Below, one piece after another: positions 45,501 to 54,505 of a stretch of 64,000 nucleotides of DNA. The notes under the pieces were generated by a model, which had not been told where the DNA came from, did not search any database, and was given only the letters and a program-made list of their open reading frames with translations. The DNA comes from Charina bottae. Lineage: Eukaryota > Chordata > Lepidosauria > Squamata > Charinaidae. The DNA is taken from contig JALMGJ010000004.1 of the NCBI GenBank assembly GCA_023362775.1, positions 84,093,798 to 84,157,797 on the forward strand, given 5' to 3'. Positions within the stretch are counted from its first letter, which is position 1. Each line of letters opens with the position of its first letter. The position numbers and the translations under genes were made by a program.

Positions 45501-46001
45501 AATCCCAGTGGGAACTTCTGACAAGAGCTTCACAATGTCGTTTTTGATAGCAAAGCCTACCCCATGTATTCGTCGTTCTTGTTCAGGCAGTCCTTTCCAA
45601 AAGAAGGTATAACCTCCTTTTTCTTCCTTCAACTGTCCTTCTCCTGCTCTTCGAGTTTCTTGGAGTGCTGCTATATCGATATTAAAACGTCTCAGCTCCC
45701 TTGCAATAATGGCAGTCCTACGTTCAGGTCGTTCACTATCCATATTGTCTTGCAGTGTCCGTATATTCCATGTTCCAAAATTCATGTGTTTTTTACGACC
45801 GCTAGATGGTGACCCCACTGGTCGCGGTAATCCAGTCAGGGAGAAAATGAGGCAGACTATGTTTAGGGCACCTTTTCTAGCCCCCTCCCCATATGGGGTG
45901 AGCAGAGTGGATCCTAAATAGGGCTGCTCAGTCGTGGATACAGCTGCCGAACTACTCAACTGCCTCGATCCTTGAGTCAGGGCGACTGAATCCGTATCCA
46001 C
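42600..46001 (-). CDS. LINE endonuclease/reverse transcriptase with C-terminal C2H2 zinc finger
   Basis: An open frame of 1133 codons without a stop. The ATG at 46001 gives the longest product; a Met at residue 73 (MNFGTWNIRTL) directly precedes the endonuclease and may be the true start. APE endonuclease: WNIRTL (about 77), ALQETR, YAPT, GDFNARVG (about 223), LLDYVIV, TDHRLI. RT: NNKASGPDGIPAEVF, FRDAIIITLFKKGD, IDLTKAFDTVNR (about 697), GVKQGCVIAPTLF and QYADDNVV (about 817). All core catalytic motifs are intact. The last 21 residues (CPHCGRLCGSRIG...SHLRIH) form a CX2CX12HX3H zinc finger, probably for nucleic-acid binding. It would nick DNA and copy its own RNA in the nucleus. Confidence 0.93.
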   Translation of the reverse strand: MDTDSVALTQGSRQLSSSAAVSTTEQPYLGSTLLTPYGEGARKGALNIVCLIFSLTGLPRPVGSPSSGRKKHMNFGTWNIRTLQDNMDSERPERRTAIIARELRRFNIDIAALQETRRAGEGQLKEEKGGYTFFWKGLPEQERRIHGVGFAIKNDIVKLLSEVPTGINERLSTLRIKLAKNQQATILSAYAPTLDADEDIKEKFYTQLDTILSEIPKEDKIILLGDFNARVGRDFDLWPGIIGKEGVDNSNTNGILLLTKCAEHNLVITNTLFRQKNKFKTSWKHPRSKHWHLLDYVIVRARDRPDVLLTRAMTSADDCWTDHRLIRSTMAIKIVPHRRLQGRKPRRKMNTLALQDPIKRACFQSTLKEHLPMELPENVEEHWIKLKTSIISACEQTIGYQTKRHQDWFDENDSEIEHIIDKKRKAFQIWQKDINCAVKKKIYASAKAEVQRRTRELKNIWWIKKAQETQHFADAHDARGFFNAIKAIYGPTNHGTNPLRSVDGAKLLKDKESIALRWKEHYYNLLNRHSTVADEVFLQIPQKQIRNELAVPPSLEEVSKATKQMKNNKASGPDGIPAEVFKEGGPELTQQLHKLIKKIWMREEIPADFRDAIIITLFKKGDRTDCGNYRGISLLATAGKILAKIIANRLLSVSEDILPETQNGFRPSRGTVDMIFTARQLQEKCKEQNRPLYMAFIDLTKAFDTVNRTALWTILLKIGCPDKFVNILRLLHDDMMATILNNNGSQSDPFKVESGVKQGCVIAPTLFAIFIAMIMHLVEEKLPTGVEIIYRTDGKLFNLSRLNAKNKVIATSVIELQYADDNVVCAHSEEDLQTILNIFAEAYEKLGLSINIKKTKVLYQQVRTNPSAAPSIQLKGVSLENVDHFSYLCSHLSTKADIDAEIQHRLSSASVAFSRMKRRVFEDRDIRRETKMLVYKAIVLPTLLYACETWTLYKRHLQLLERFHQRCLRKILQITWEDRRTNVSVLEEAKTTSIETMIIQHQLRWTGHVVRMPDHRLPKQLLYSQLKNGKRNIGGQQKRFKDTLKANLKKCNISIENWEALTHERFNWRSAFINGAMDFEEARVQGEKEKRAKRKARQANPHHDRLPPGNLCPHCGRLCGSRIGLYSHLRIHR

Positions 46002-46433
46002 CGCCCATGTGCTGATCCATGACTAGGAGCTTCCGGATTACACAGTCCTGCCCCCGTTGCCATTCGTCAATCGCCATGGGACTTTTGGTTGTTTTGGGTT
46101 TGGTGTGGTTGGAAGACGCCTGTGCGTGAATTTGTTTTATGTGTGGAGATCGGTGCACAACGATCAGCACACAACCTTCACAGAAAAAGGCTCTAATCCA
46201 ATGGCATGGATACCATGACGATTGGTGACCTTTTGTCTGCTGCAGCCTTCATCCGCCTTCGCAGCCGTTGTAACAATACACCTTGTTATCTTCCGCCTGT
46301 TCTGCCGTTGAGGACTTTCTTGGATCGTTCTTTGTCTGGTTCCTCCCCCTGGACCTTACCGCCATGGGTGACCCTGCCAGGAGTACATGACTCCCGACGG
46401 CTTCGCTCACAGGGTTCATTGGGAACACACAAG

Positions 46434-46471
46434 CCCACTCACCACAACAAGGTGACGATCCAGCGAGTGAG
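46434..46471 (-). ncRNA. HDV-like ribozyme candidate at the zinc-finger LINE 5' end
   Basis: On the minus strand, P1 is ctcactc (46471-46465) with gagtggg (46440-46434), 7 bp including one U-G pair. P3 is acc with ggt around loop ttgttgt (46453-46441). P1 starts at the element's first base. The downstream cttg...caatga segment is also present. Same layout as 2899-2935 with different paired bases. Confidence 0.55.
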
Positions 46472-47886
46472 TATTCTATACTATTATAATGTATTCTATA
46501 AAGGACATATGGAGAGATTAATAGGTTTCTCTTATGAAAATTAATGTTTGATAGGATATTAGAATGGGGTGATCTCCCCAACAACTGGTTAGAACCTCTG
46601 AGAAAAGTATTAAAATTATTCAAGGCAAATTACCAAAAGTGTTCTTTGATTTGATGGACAATTTAGAGCTGGTTGATATATGGAGACAGAAAAATGGCAA
46701 TTCAAGAGAATACACCTACTTTTCTGAAAGTCATAGATCCTTTCAAGAATAGACACAACTTGGATTTCAAAGAACTTGGCTACTAACGTTTCTAAAGTAG
46801 AGATATTACCAAATATTTTTTTGGTCATAATGCTGTGAATTTGGTTTATAAAAGAAAATCTAGTTCTTTTATATGGAGACTAAACAAAATGTTGCCACAG
46901 AAAGAAGCAATAGTGGAGGATTGTAAAAATATAATTAAAAGAATCTTTTGAAAATAATTTAGGTAAAGGCACTGATTCAAGAATAATTTGGGATGCAAGC
47001 TTTTATTAGAGGTTATTTTATACAACATAAACTCAGAAAGAAGAATCAAGAAAACACAAGGTATTTTGGATGAGAAAAGAAGAATTAAATAAATTTCCAG
47101 AGAAGGTAAGTATTTCTCAACAAATTAAGCTTTTGCAATGACAGTAATCTATGTTAACAGTAAGAGAAATGGAAATAAAAAAGAACTATGTAAAGCAAAA
47201 AAAAAGTTGAGTTTGCAAATAAACCAGGAAAGTGACTGGCATATAAACTATGAAAGAAAAAGAAAAGAAAATGATATTACAAGAGGGAGATACTGTATTA
47301 ATGGACAATGCGGCCATACAAAAAGCTTTTCATCAATATTATTCCAAGGAAGTGACATCTCTCTAGAGGAAATAGATGAATATCTAAAGAAACAAAATTT
47401 ACTGAGGATTACAGAGGAATAGAGACAGATTATGAATGGACCTATAACAGCAAGGGAAGTTTGTGAAGCTATGAAAAAGATTAAACCAGGAAAGGTCCCT
47501 GGACCAGATGGATTATCAGGTTCTTATTATAATTTTTTTGAGGATGAACTTTTGAAAACACGATGAACTCTCTTCTCTTCGATTGGTACGATGAATTTTA
47601 TCTTACAGGGGGAAAGATGCCAAAGAGTTGGAAACAGGCCAATATGGCATTAATACCTAAAGAGGGACAAGATTTGACTTTAACAAGAAACTATACACTG
47701 ATATCATTATTGAGTAATGACTACAAGTTGTTCTCAACAATTCTAGCTGATAGACTGAAAATAATTTTGCAAGAATTTATTCATGAGGATCAATGTGGGT
47801 TTTTACCTAAAAGAAATTTAAAGGACAACATTAAAAATGTGTTGCACATTTTGGATTATTTGGAGCAACATAATGAAAAATGAAAA

Positions 47887-48222
47887 GGGGCACGGTGGCT
47901 CAGCGGGTAAGATGCCAGGCTTGTTGATCAGAATATCGCAAGTTCGGAGGTTCGAATCCCTAGCCCTGCATGACGGAGTGAGCTCCCACACTAGCCCCAG
48001 CTCTTGCCAACCTAGCAATTTGAAAGCATGCAAATTCAAGTAGATTAATAGGTACCACTTCGGTGGGTAGGTAACAGCACTCTGTGTGCGTCATGCCGAC
48101 CACATGACCGTGGAAGCGTCTTCGGACAATGCTGGCTCTTCGGCTAACAAATGGAGATGAGCACCGGCCCCTAGAGTTGGACACGACTGCACAAATGTGT
48201 GGGGGGAACCTTTACCTTTTTT
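47887..48222 (+). mobile_element. Sauria-type SINE with BovB tail
   Basis: It starts ggggcacggtggctcagcgg (A-box region) and has a perfect B-box ggttcgaatccc. The body continues through aacctagcaatttgaaagc and gaccacatgaccgtgg to a tail, agagttggacacgact (48173-48188), identical over 16 nt with the BovB 3' end at 10512-10527. It ends in acctttacctttttt. A 9-bp TSD, aaatgaaaa, lies at 47878-47886 and 48223-48231. It splits L1 ORF2. It would be transcribed by Pol III and mobilised by BovB. Confidence 0.93.
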
Positions 48223-49722
48223 AAATGAAAATGAGCTACATTGATTTTCTTAGATGCAGAGAAGGTCTTTGGCAATTTGAATGGGGCTTTCTTGTTCAAG
48301 GTTTTGGAAGATACAAATTTTGGAGAGTACTTTATAAAATGGGCAAGATCAATTTACACTCCACAGAAAGCACAAATAATTGTTAATGGAGGTCTAACAA
48401 AACCCTGTGAGATACAAAAAGGAACAGGACACGGATACCCACTGTCTTCTCTCTCGTTTATTTTGGTTCTTGAAATACTGAATGGAGATATAAGACAAGA
48501 TGAGAGGATTGTAGCAGTAAGGATTAAAAAAGAAACATATAAGTTAAGGTCTTTTGCAGTTGATTTGGTGTTGATTCTAGAAGATCCTTAAAAGGGAATT
48601 GAAACATTAATGGGAAAATTAAAATAATTTGGTGCATTATCAGGTTTCAAGATTAATAAACAGAAGACAAAGATGTTAATTGAAAATATGAAAATAGAAG
48701 ATCAAACAAAATTGATAAATAAAACTGGTTTTAAGATTGAGAAGAAGGTAAAATATGGGTATCACTATGACAAATATGAACAGTATGTTATTTCAAACAT
48801 GGAATGTATGCTGTCTCAAGTATGTTAAGACATGGAATGAAGTTAAAAAAGACATGTAAAGATGGGAGAAACTACAAGTGTCATTGCTGGGGAGAATTTC
48901 TTTGATATAAATGAATGTTTTGCCTAGAATGTTTTTGTTTCAGAAAATACCTGTTTTGACAACTGACGCACCATTTAAACAGTGGCAAAAAGGTATATCT
49001 AAATTTGTATGGCAGGGGAAAAAACTATGGGTTAAACAGAAGGTGTTACAAGATGCAAAGGAAAGAGGAGGGTTGGGCCTACCTGCTTTGAAATTGTATT
49101 TTGCAGCTTGCTGTTTGGTTTGGATGAAAGAGTGGGTGCTGCAGAGAAATAGAAGGCTTTTGGAGTTAGAAGAACACAACCTGAGATTTGGGTGGCATGG
49201 ATATTTGTGGTACAATAAAGTCAAAATTAATGTGGATTTTAAAAATCATTGTTAGATGTGCCATATTGAAAATATGGAATACATACAAAGCCAGGTTGTG
49301 CCCAAAAAAACCTTTGTGGCTCTCAGCACAAGAAGCATTTTATAGACGAGAAATAATAGGCAAACACAAATGGCTAACTTATTGTGAGATACTAGAATTT
49401 TGTCAAGGGGAATTTGAAATAAAATCAAGAGAAGAATTGGTTGCAGAGGGATATAGTTGTCAATTGTTCTCTTATTTACAGTTAGTAGAAAGATTTAAAG
49501 TAGACAAAAGAGTTTATGGTTCTGAACATTGAAAGACTGAGTTTGAAATAGAATTGTGTACAAATGATGAACATATAATTGTTAAAATGTATAAACTTTT
49601 ATTGAAATTTGAAACAGAAAAAGAACAAGTGAAAGAATGTATGATAAAGTGAGCTAAAGGTTTTGGTTATAATATACAGATGGAACAATGGGAAAAGATG
49701 TGGTGGAAAGGATTGAAATTTA

Positions 49723-51517
49723 TTTGTTGTTTATTTGTTCAGTCGCTTCCAACTCTTCGTGACTTCATGGACCAGCCCACGCCAGAGCTTCCTGTCAGCC
49801 GTCACCATCCCCAGCTGCCCCACGGTCGAGTCTGTCACCTCCAGAATATCATCCATCCATCTTGCCCTTGGCCGGCCCCTCTTCCTTTTTCCTTCCACTT
49901 TCCCTAGCATCAGCTTCTTCTCCAGGGTATCCTGTCTTCTCATTATGTGGCCAAAGTACTTCAGTTTTGCCTTTAATATCATTCCCTCAAGTGAGCAGTC
50001 TGGCTTTATTTCCTGGAGTATGGACTGGTTTGATCTTCTTGCAGTCCAAGGCACTCTCAGAATTTTCCTCCAACATCACAGTTCAAAAGCATCTCTCTTC
50101 CTTCTCTCAGCCTTCCTTATGCTCCACTTCTCGCAGCCATAGGTTACTACGGGGAATACCATTGCTTTAACTATGCAGACCTTTGTTGTCAGTGTGATGT
50201 CTCTGCTCTTAACTATTTTATCAAGATTTGCCATTGCTCTCCTCCCAAGAAGTAGACGTCTTCTGATTTCCTGGCTGCAGTCAGCGTCTGCAGTAATCTT
50301 TGCGCCTAGAAATAAAAAGTCTGTCACTGCCTCCACTTTTTCTCCCTCTATTTGCCAGTCATCAATCAAGCTCGTTACCATAATCTTGGTTTTTTTGAGG
50401 TTTAACTGCAACCCAGCTTTTGCACTTTCTTCTTTCACCTTCTCATAAGGCTCTTCAACTCCTCCTCGCTTTCAGCCATCAAAGTGGTATCATCTGCATA
50501 TCTGAGATTGTTAATGTTTCTTCCAGCGATTTTAACTCCAGCCTTGGATTCCTCAAGCCCAGCACGTCGCATGATGTGTTCTGGGTACAGGTTGAATAGG
50601 TAGGGTGAGAGTATACAACCCTGCCATACTCCTTTCCCAATCTTAAACCAGTCCGTTGTTCCGTGCTCTGTTCTTACCATTGCTACTTGGTCGTTATGCA
50701 GATTCCTCAGGAGGCAGACAAGATGACTTGGTATCCCCATACCACCAAGAACTTGCCACAATTTGTTATGATCCACACAGTCAAAGGCTTTAGAATAGTC
50801 AATAAAACAGAAATAGATGCTTTTCTGAAATTCCCTGGCTTTCTCCATTATCCAGCGGATATTGGCAATTTGGTCTCTAGTTCCTCTGCCTTTTCTAAAC
50901 CCAGCTTGTACGTCTGGCAATTCTTGCTCCATGAATTGCTGGAGTCTACCTTGCAAGATCTTGAGCATTACCTTACTGGCTTGTGAAATAAGTGCCACTG
51001 TTCGATAGTTTGAACATTCTTTAGTGCTTCCCTTTTTTGGTATGGGGATATAAGTTGATTTTTTCCAATCTGATGGCCATTCTTGTGTTTTCCAAATTTG
51101 CTGGCATATGGCATGCATCACCTTGACAGCATAATCTTGCAAGATTTTAAACAGTTCAGCTGGGATACCGTCGTCTCCTGCTGCCTTGTTATTAGCAATG
51201 CTTCTTAAGGCCCATTCAACCTCACTCTTCAGGATGTCTGGCTCTAACTCACTGACCACACCGTCAAAGCTATCTCCAATATTATTATCCTTCCTATACA
51301 AATCTTCCGTATATTCTTGCCACCTTTTCTTGATCTCTTCTGCTTCTGTTAGGTCCTTACCATCTTTGTTTTTGATCATACCCATTTTTGCCTGGAATTT
51401 ACCTCCGATATTTTTAATTTTCTGGAAGAGGTCTCTTGTCCTTCCTATTCTATTGTCTTCTTCCACTTCCGCACATTGCTTGTTTAAAAATAATTCCTTA
51501 TCTCTTCTGGCTAACCT
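49723..51517 (-). mobile_element. BovB family 2, copy A, 3' part
   Basis: Minus-strand RTE/BovB copy ending at the 3' tail gactgaacaaataaacaac next to L1 sequence at 49722. It carries the RT domain and C-terminus. An L2 insertion interrupts it at 51517/51518, and the copy continues at 52752-52827. No TSD is found on the far side, which fits loss of its 5' half by recombination with copy B. Confidence 0.88.
49731..51466 (-). pseudogene. BovB family 2 reverse transcriptase, copy A
   Basis: Frame 51466-50435 encodes the linker and RT: EEIKKRWQEYTEDLYRKD, NNKAAGDDGIPAELFK, FIDYSKAFDCVDHNKLW and YADDTTLMAESEEEL (catalytic YADD intact). A frameshift near 50440 moves to the frame 50438-50076 (LNLKKTKIM, AMVFPVVTYGCEKW), which ends at a TGA where the family has Trp. 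The same frame resumes at 50054 (PWTARRSNQSIL) and ends at the native stop 49731 (HEVTKSWKRLNK). The endonuclease half is absent. It is inactive. Confidence 0.88.
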
Positions 51518-52746
51518 GGGGAGGAGAGATCCAGCCCGTGACCACTCCTGTGTGGGGTGCCGCAGGGTTCGGTTCTCTCTCCTTTCCTATTCAACATCTA
51601 CATGAAACCGCTGGGCGAGGTCATCCGACACCATGGGATGAGGTATCATCAGTATGCAGATGATACTCAACTGTATATCTCCATCCCAATTGAAGTAAGT
51701 GATGCAGTGACCACCCTGTCCCAGTGCCTGGGGGCCGTGAGGGACTGGATGGGGAACAACAGGCTTCAGTTGAACCCTGGCAAGACCGAGTGGCTGTGGA
51801 TTGATGGCTTGGCGTCTTCTAGGAAATTATCATCTTTGGTTCTCGATGGGGTTGCACTGCCCCATTTGGAACCGGTGCGCAACTTGGGGTTCCTTCTAGA
51901 CTCACGACTCCTGCTCGAAGAGCAGGTGGCAGTCGTGGCTAGAATGGCTTTTGCACAGCTTCGGCTTGTGCGCCAGTTGCGCCCATTCCTGGATCGCGAT
52001 GCCCTCCGAACAGTCACTCACGCTCTTGTCATCTCCCATGTAGATTATTGCAATGCGCTCTACATGGGGCTACCCTTGAAGACTATCCGGAAGCTACAGC
52101 TGGTGCAGAATGCAGCCGCGCGGGCGATTTTAGGTGTGCCAAGATCTGCACATATAACACCTTTGCTCTGCGAGCTGCATTGGGTGCCGGTCTGCTTCCG
52201 GGTACAATTCAAGGTGTTGGTTATCACCTTTAAAGCCCTACATGGCATGGGCCCAGAATACCAGAGGGACCGTCTTATCCCCATATTATCGACCCGCCCC
52301 ACCCGATCGTTCAGAGAGGGCCTCCTACGAGCCGCATCAATTAAAGAATGTCATCTGATGGGGGCTAGGAGGCGGGCCTTCTCTGTAGCAGCACCCACAC
52401 TATGGAACATCTTGCCCCCAGAGTTGAGACAGATCCCCTCCCTCCCGACCTTTAGAAAAGAACTGAAGACCTGGTTCTGCCGCCTGGCATGGGAAGGAGG
52501 AAACGATAGTTCCTCATGGTGGTGGTTAATCCCGTAATTTTATAATGCCCTTCTTTTATTAATACTATCTCCAACTTGGATTTTTATTTTACTTTATATT
52601 ATATTAATTATATAAATTGTTGGTGTATATATTTTATATTTTATGCTTTATCTAATTTTATTTATTGTAAACCGCCCAGAGTTCCCCATTGGGAGAGATG
52701 GGCGGTTATATAAATTAAATAAATAAATAAATAAAATAAATAAATA
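51518..52746 (+). mobile_element. L2 LINE, 5'-truncated, inserted in BovB copy A
   Basis: It starts in the RT domain and ends with the L2 3' tail (gtaaaccgcccagagttccc, gagatgggcggt, aaata repeats). A 5-bp TSD, aacct, is at 51513-51517 and 52747-52751. The empty-site sequence is seen intact in the duplicated BovB segment at about 53327-53345, which proves the insertion. Confidence 0.93.
51557..52537 (+). CDS. L2 reverse transcriptase C-terminal part (truncated, open)
   Basis: 326 codons are open: PQGSVLSPFLFNIYMKPLGE, then QYADDTQLYISIP with YADD intact, WMGNNRLQLNPGKTEWLW, DYCNALYMGLPLKTI and LWNILPPEL near the end. About 75% of residues appear shared with copy 1 by eye. The endonuclease and N-terminal RT are missing because of 5' truncation, so this is not an autonomous gene. 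The open frame only shows that the insertion is young. Confidence 0.85.
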   Translation: MPQGSVLSPFLFNIYMKPLGEVIRHHGMRYHQYADDTQLYISIPIEVSDAVTTLSQCLGAVRDWMGNNRLQLNPGKTEWLWIDGLASSRKLSSLVLDGVALPHLEPVRNLGFLLDSRLLLEEQVAVVARMAFAQLRLVRQLRPFLDRDALRTVTHALVISHVDYCNALYMGLPLKTIRKLQLVQNAAARAILGVPRSAHITPLLCELHWVPVCFRVQFKVLVITFKALHGMGPEYQRDRLIPILSTRPTRSFREGLLRAASIKECHLMGARRRAFSVAAPTLWNILPPELRQIPSLPTFRKELKTWFCRLAWEGGNDSSSWWWLIP

Positions 52747-52751
52747 AACCT

Positions 52752-52827
52752 CTGGAATTTTGCATTTAATTGGGCATATCTCCCCCTATCACTGTTGCCT
52801 TTTGCTTTCCTTCTTTCTTGGGCTACT
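52752..52827 (-). mobile_element. Continuation of BovB copy A beyond the L2
   Basis: These 76 bp are identical to 53332-53407 in copy B. They end at the junction ctactgttcga, where copy B sequence from the RT region begins. Confidence 0.85.
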
Positions 52828-54087
52828 GTTCGAAATTTTGAAAATTCTTTAGTGTTTCCCTTTTTTTAGTATGTGGATATAAGTTGATTTTTTCCAATCT
52901 GATGGCCATTCTTGTGTTTTCCAAATTTGCTGGCATATGGCATGCATCATCTTGCAAGATTTTAAATGGTTCAGCTTGGATACTGTCGTCTCCTGCTGCC
53001 TTGTTATTAGCAATGCTTCTTAAGGCCCATTCAACCTCACTCTTCAGGATGTCTGGCTCTAACTCACTGACCACACCGTCAAAACTATCCCCGATATTAT
53101 TATCCTTCCTATACAGATCTTCCGTATATACTTGCCACCTTTTCTTGATCTCTTCTGCTTCTCTTAGGTCCTTGCCAACTTTGTTTTTGATCATACCCAT
53201 TTTTGCCTGGAATTTACCTCTGATGTTTCTAATTTTCTGGAAGAGGTCTCTTGTCCTTCCTGTTCTATTATCTTCTTCCACTTCCATGCATTGCTTGTTT
53301 AAAAATAATTCCTTCTCTCTTCTGGCTAACCTCTGGAATTTTGCATTTAATTGGGCATATCTCCCCCTATCACTGTTGCCTTTTGCTTTCCTTCTTTCTT
53401 GGGCTACTTCCAGTGTCTCAGCAGACAGCCATCTTGCCTTCCTGGTTTTCTTTTTCTTTCGGACGTTTTTTGTTGCCGCCTCCTGAACTATGTTGTGAAC
53501 TTCTGTCCATAGTTCTTTCAGGACCATATCTACTAAATCTAGTCCCTTAAATCTATTCTTCACCTCCACTGCATATTCCTTAGAAATATTAGTGAGCTCA
53601 TATCTAACTGATCTGTGGGTCTTCCCTATTCTCTTTAGTCTGATTCTAAATTTTGCAATAAGAAGTTCGTGATCTTAACTAGTCAGCTCCAGGTCTTGTT
53701 TTTACCGACTGTATAGATGTCCGCCACCTTTGGCTGCAAAGGATGTAGTCAATCTGATTTCGGTGTCAACCATCTGGTGAAGTCCATGTATAAAGTCGTC
53801 TTTTAGGTTTCCAGGTGTCGTCTGACTACCCACCTTAGCATTCCAGTCTCCTGTAATGAAAATAACATCTCAAAGAATAATACACCAACATGTGCTTTAG
53901 CCACTTTATTATTAATAATGAAGGCTACTCCATTTCTTCTGTGGTCCTCTTGTCCACAGTAGTAGATCTGGTGGTCATCTGATGTGAAGTGGCCCATTCC
54001 AGTCCATTTCATTTCACTGATACCTAAAATGTCTATATTTAATCTTGACATCTCACCAATAACCACATCCAATTTGCCCTGGCTCAT
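52823..54087 (-). pseudogene. BovB family 2 endonuclease and linker, copy B
   Basis: 54087-53803 encodes MSQGKLDVVIGEMSRLNIDI, SEMKWTGMG and YYCGQEDHRRNGVAFI. The frame is then corrupted by a deletion filled with 24-26 nt at 53869-53894, so GDWNAKVG is shifted out of frame. 53569-52823 encodes VKNRFKGLDLVD, the basic linker (RRKAKGNSDRGRYAQLNAKF) and the start of the RT (NNKAAGDDSIQAEPFK), ending in copy A sequence. A 14-bp deletion relative to copy A shifts the RT frame. It is inactive. Confidence 0.85.
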
Positions 54088-54465
54088 AGATCTTACATTC
54101 CAGGTTCCTATGGTGTGTTGATCTTTAGAACATTGGATTCCTCGTTCACCACCAGCACCGTCGGCCGCTAGCTGTCCTTTCGGCTTTGAGCTAGCTGCGT
54201 CATCTCATCTGGGGCTAGTTGAACTTATCCCCTGTTCCTCCCCAGTAGCATTTTGACCATCTTCCGACCTGGGAGTCCCATCTTCCGATGGTATACCGAC
54301 ATATCTCTGGTTGTACTGATCCATTTAGTTTTCACAGCAAGAATACTGGGGTGGGTTGCCATTACCTTCCCCAGGGATTGTATTTAGTCTGACCTCTCTG
54401 CCACGACCTTCCCGTCTTGGGTGTCCCTTCACGGTTTAGCTCATGGTTTCATTGAGGTGCTCAAG

Positions 54466-54505
54466 CTCCAGCACCACGACAAGGTAACGATCTCCTTTGC
54501 TGGAG
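54466..54505 (-). ncRNA. HDV-like ribozyme candidate at the BovB family 2 5' end
   Basis: On the minus strand, P1 is ctccagc (54505-54499) with gctggag (54472-54466). P3 is acc with ggt around ttgtcgt (54485-54473). A cttg...caatga segment follows, and a tentative P2 is gtt with aac. P1 and P3 bases differ from family 1 (ccccttc/gaagggg, gcc/ggc) but pairing is kept, so the changes are compensatory. Confidence 0.6.

Larger units (their letters stand above)
42550..46471 (-). mobile_element. Full-length APE-type LINE with intact ORF, inserted in L1
   Basis: The minus-strand element has a ribozyme-like 5' end at 46471, a 5' UTR of about 470 bp, a 1133-codon ORF and a very short 3' end (ctacgagtgatcgccaatg). 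The target copy aatgtattctat is found at 42538-42549 and 46488-46499. At the 5' junction there are 16 extra bases that again include tattctat (46472-46479). The uninterrupted ORF and exact flanks indicate a young insertion. The clade is uncertain: the organisation is RTE-like, and RTE-X, Vingi or Proto2 are candidates. Confidence 0.9.
42166..49720 (+). pseudogene. L1 ORF2 endonuclease/reverse transcriptase, shattered
   Basis: Endonuclease: DIICLQETHLRKKNIKDLI and LILVIYAPNEDN (42270-42540). RT region: KKIKPGKVPGPDGLSGSYY (about 47475), MPKSWKQANMALIPKEGQD, DYKLFSTILADRLK and DQCGFLPKRNLKDNI (47610-47850), FLDAEKVFGNL (48250), then the active-site block with FAVDLVLIL (48554-48580) in place of FADD. 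One catalytic aspartate is lost. C-terminal pieces PRMFLFQKIPVL, ISKFVWQGKK and MWWKGLKF follow. Frameshifts, stops and insertions at 42550, 47887 and 49723 disable it. It is clearly older than its guests. Confidence 0.88.
40915..49722 (+). mobile_element. Old L1 LINE, host of several nested insertions
   Basis: L1 sequence is found in order along the plus strand: ORF1 coiled-coil-like text (about 40940-41050), ORF1 C-terminal part (41690-42120), ORF2 endonuclease (42170-42549), ORF2 middle and RT (46500-47886, 48223-49720). It is interrupted by a deleted BovB (41061-41681), a zinc-finger LINE (42550-46471), a Sauria SINE (47887-48222) and, at its right end, a BovB (from 49723). The L1 3' end is not found. 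The 5' limit is approximate. Confidence 0.8.

Noticed and set aside
47887..48222. Possible tRNA gene (good A- and B-box)
   Set aside because: The boxes belong to a SINE head; no cloverleaf with proper acceptor stem is evident and the BovB tail and TSD show a retroposon.
52884..53486. 200-residue plus-strand frame over BovB copy B, and similar frames over copy A
   Set aside because: These are antisense shadows of the minus-strand BovB coding sequence.
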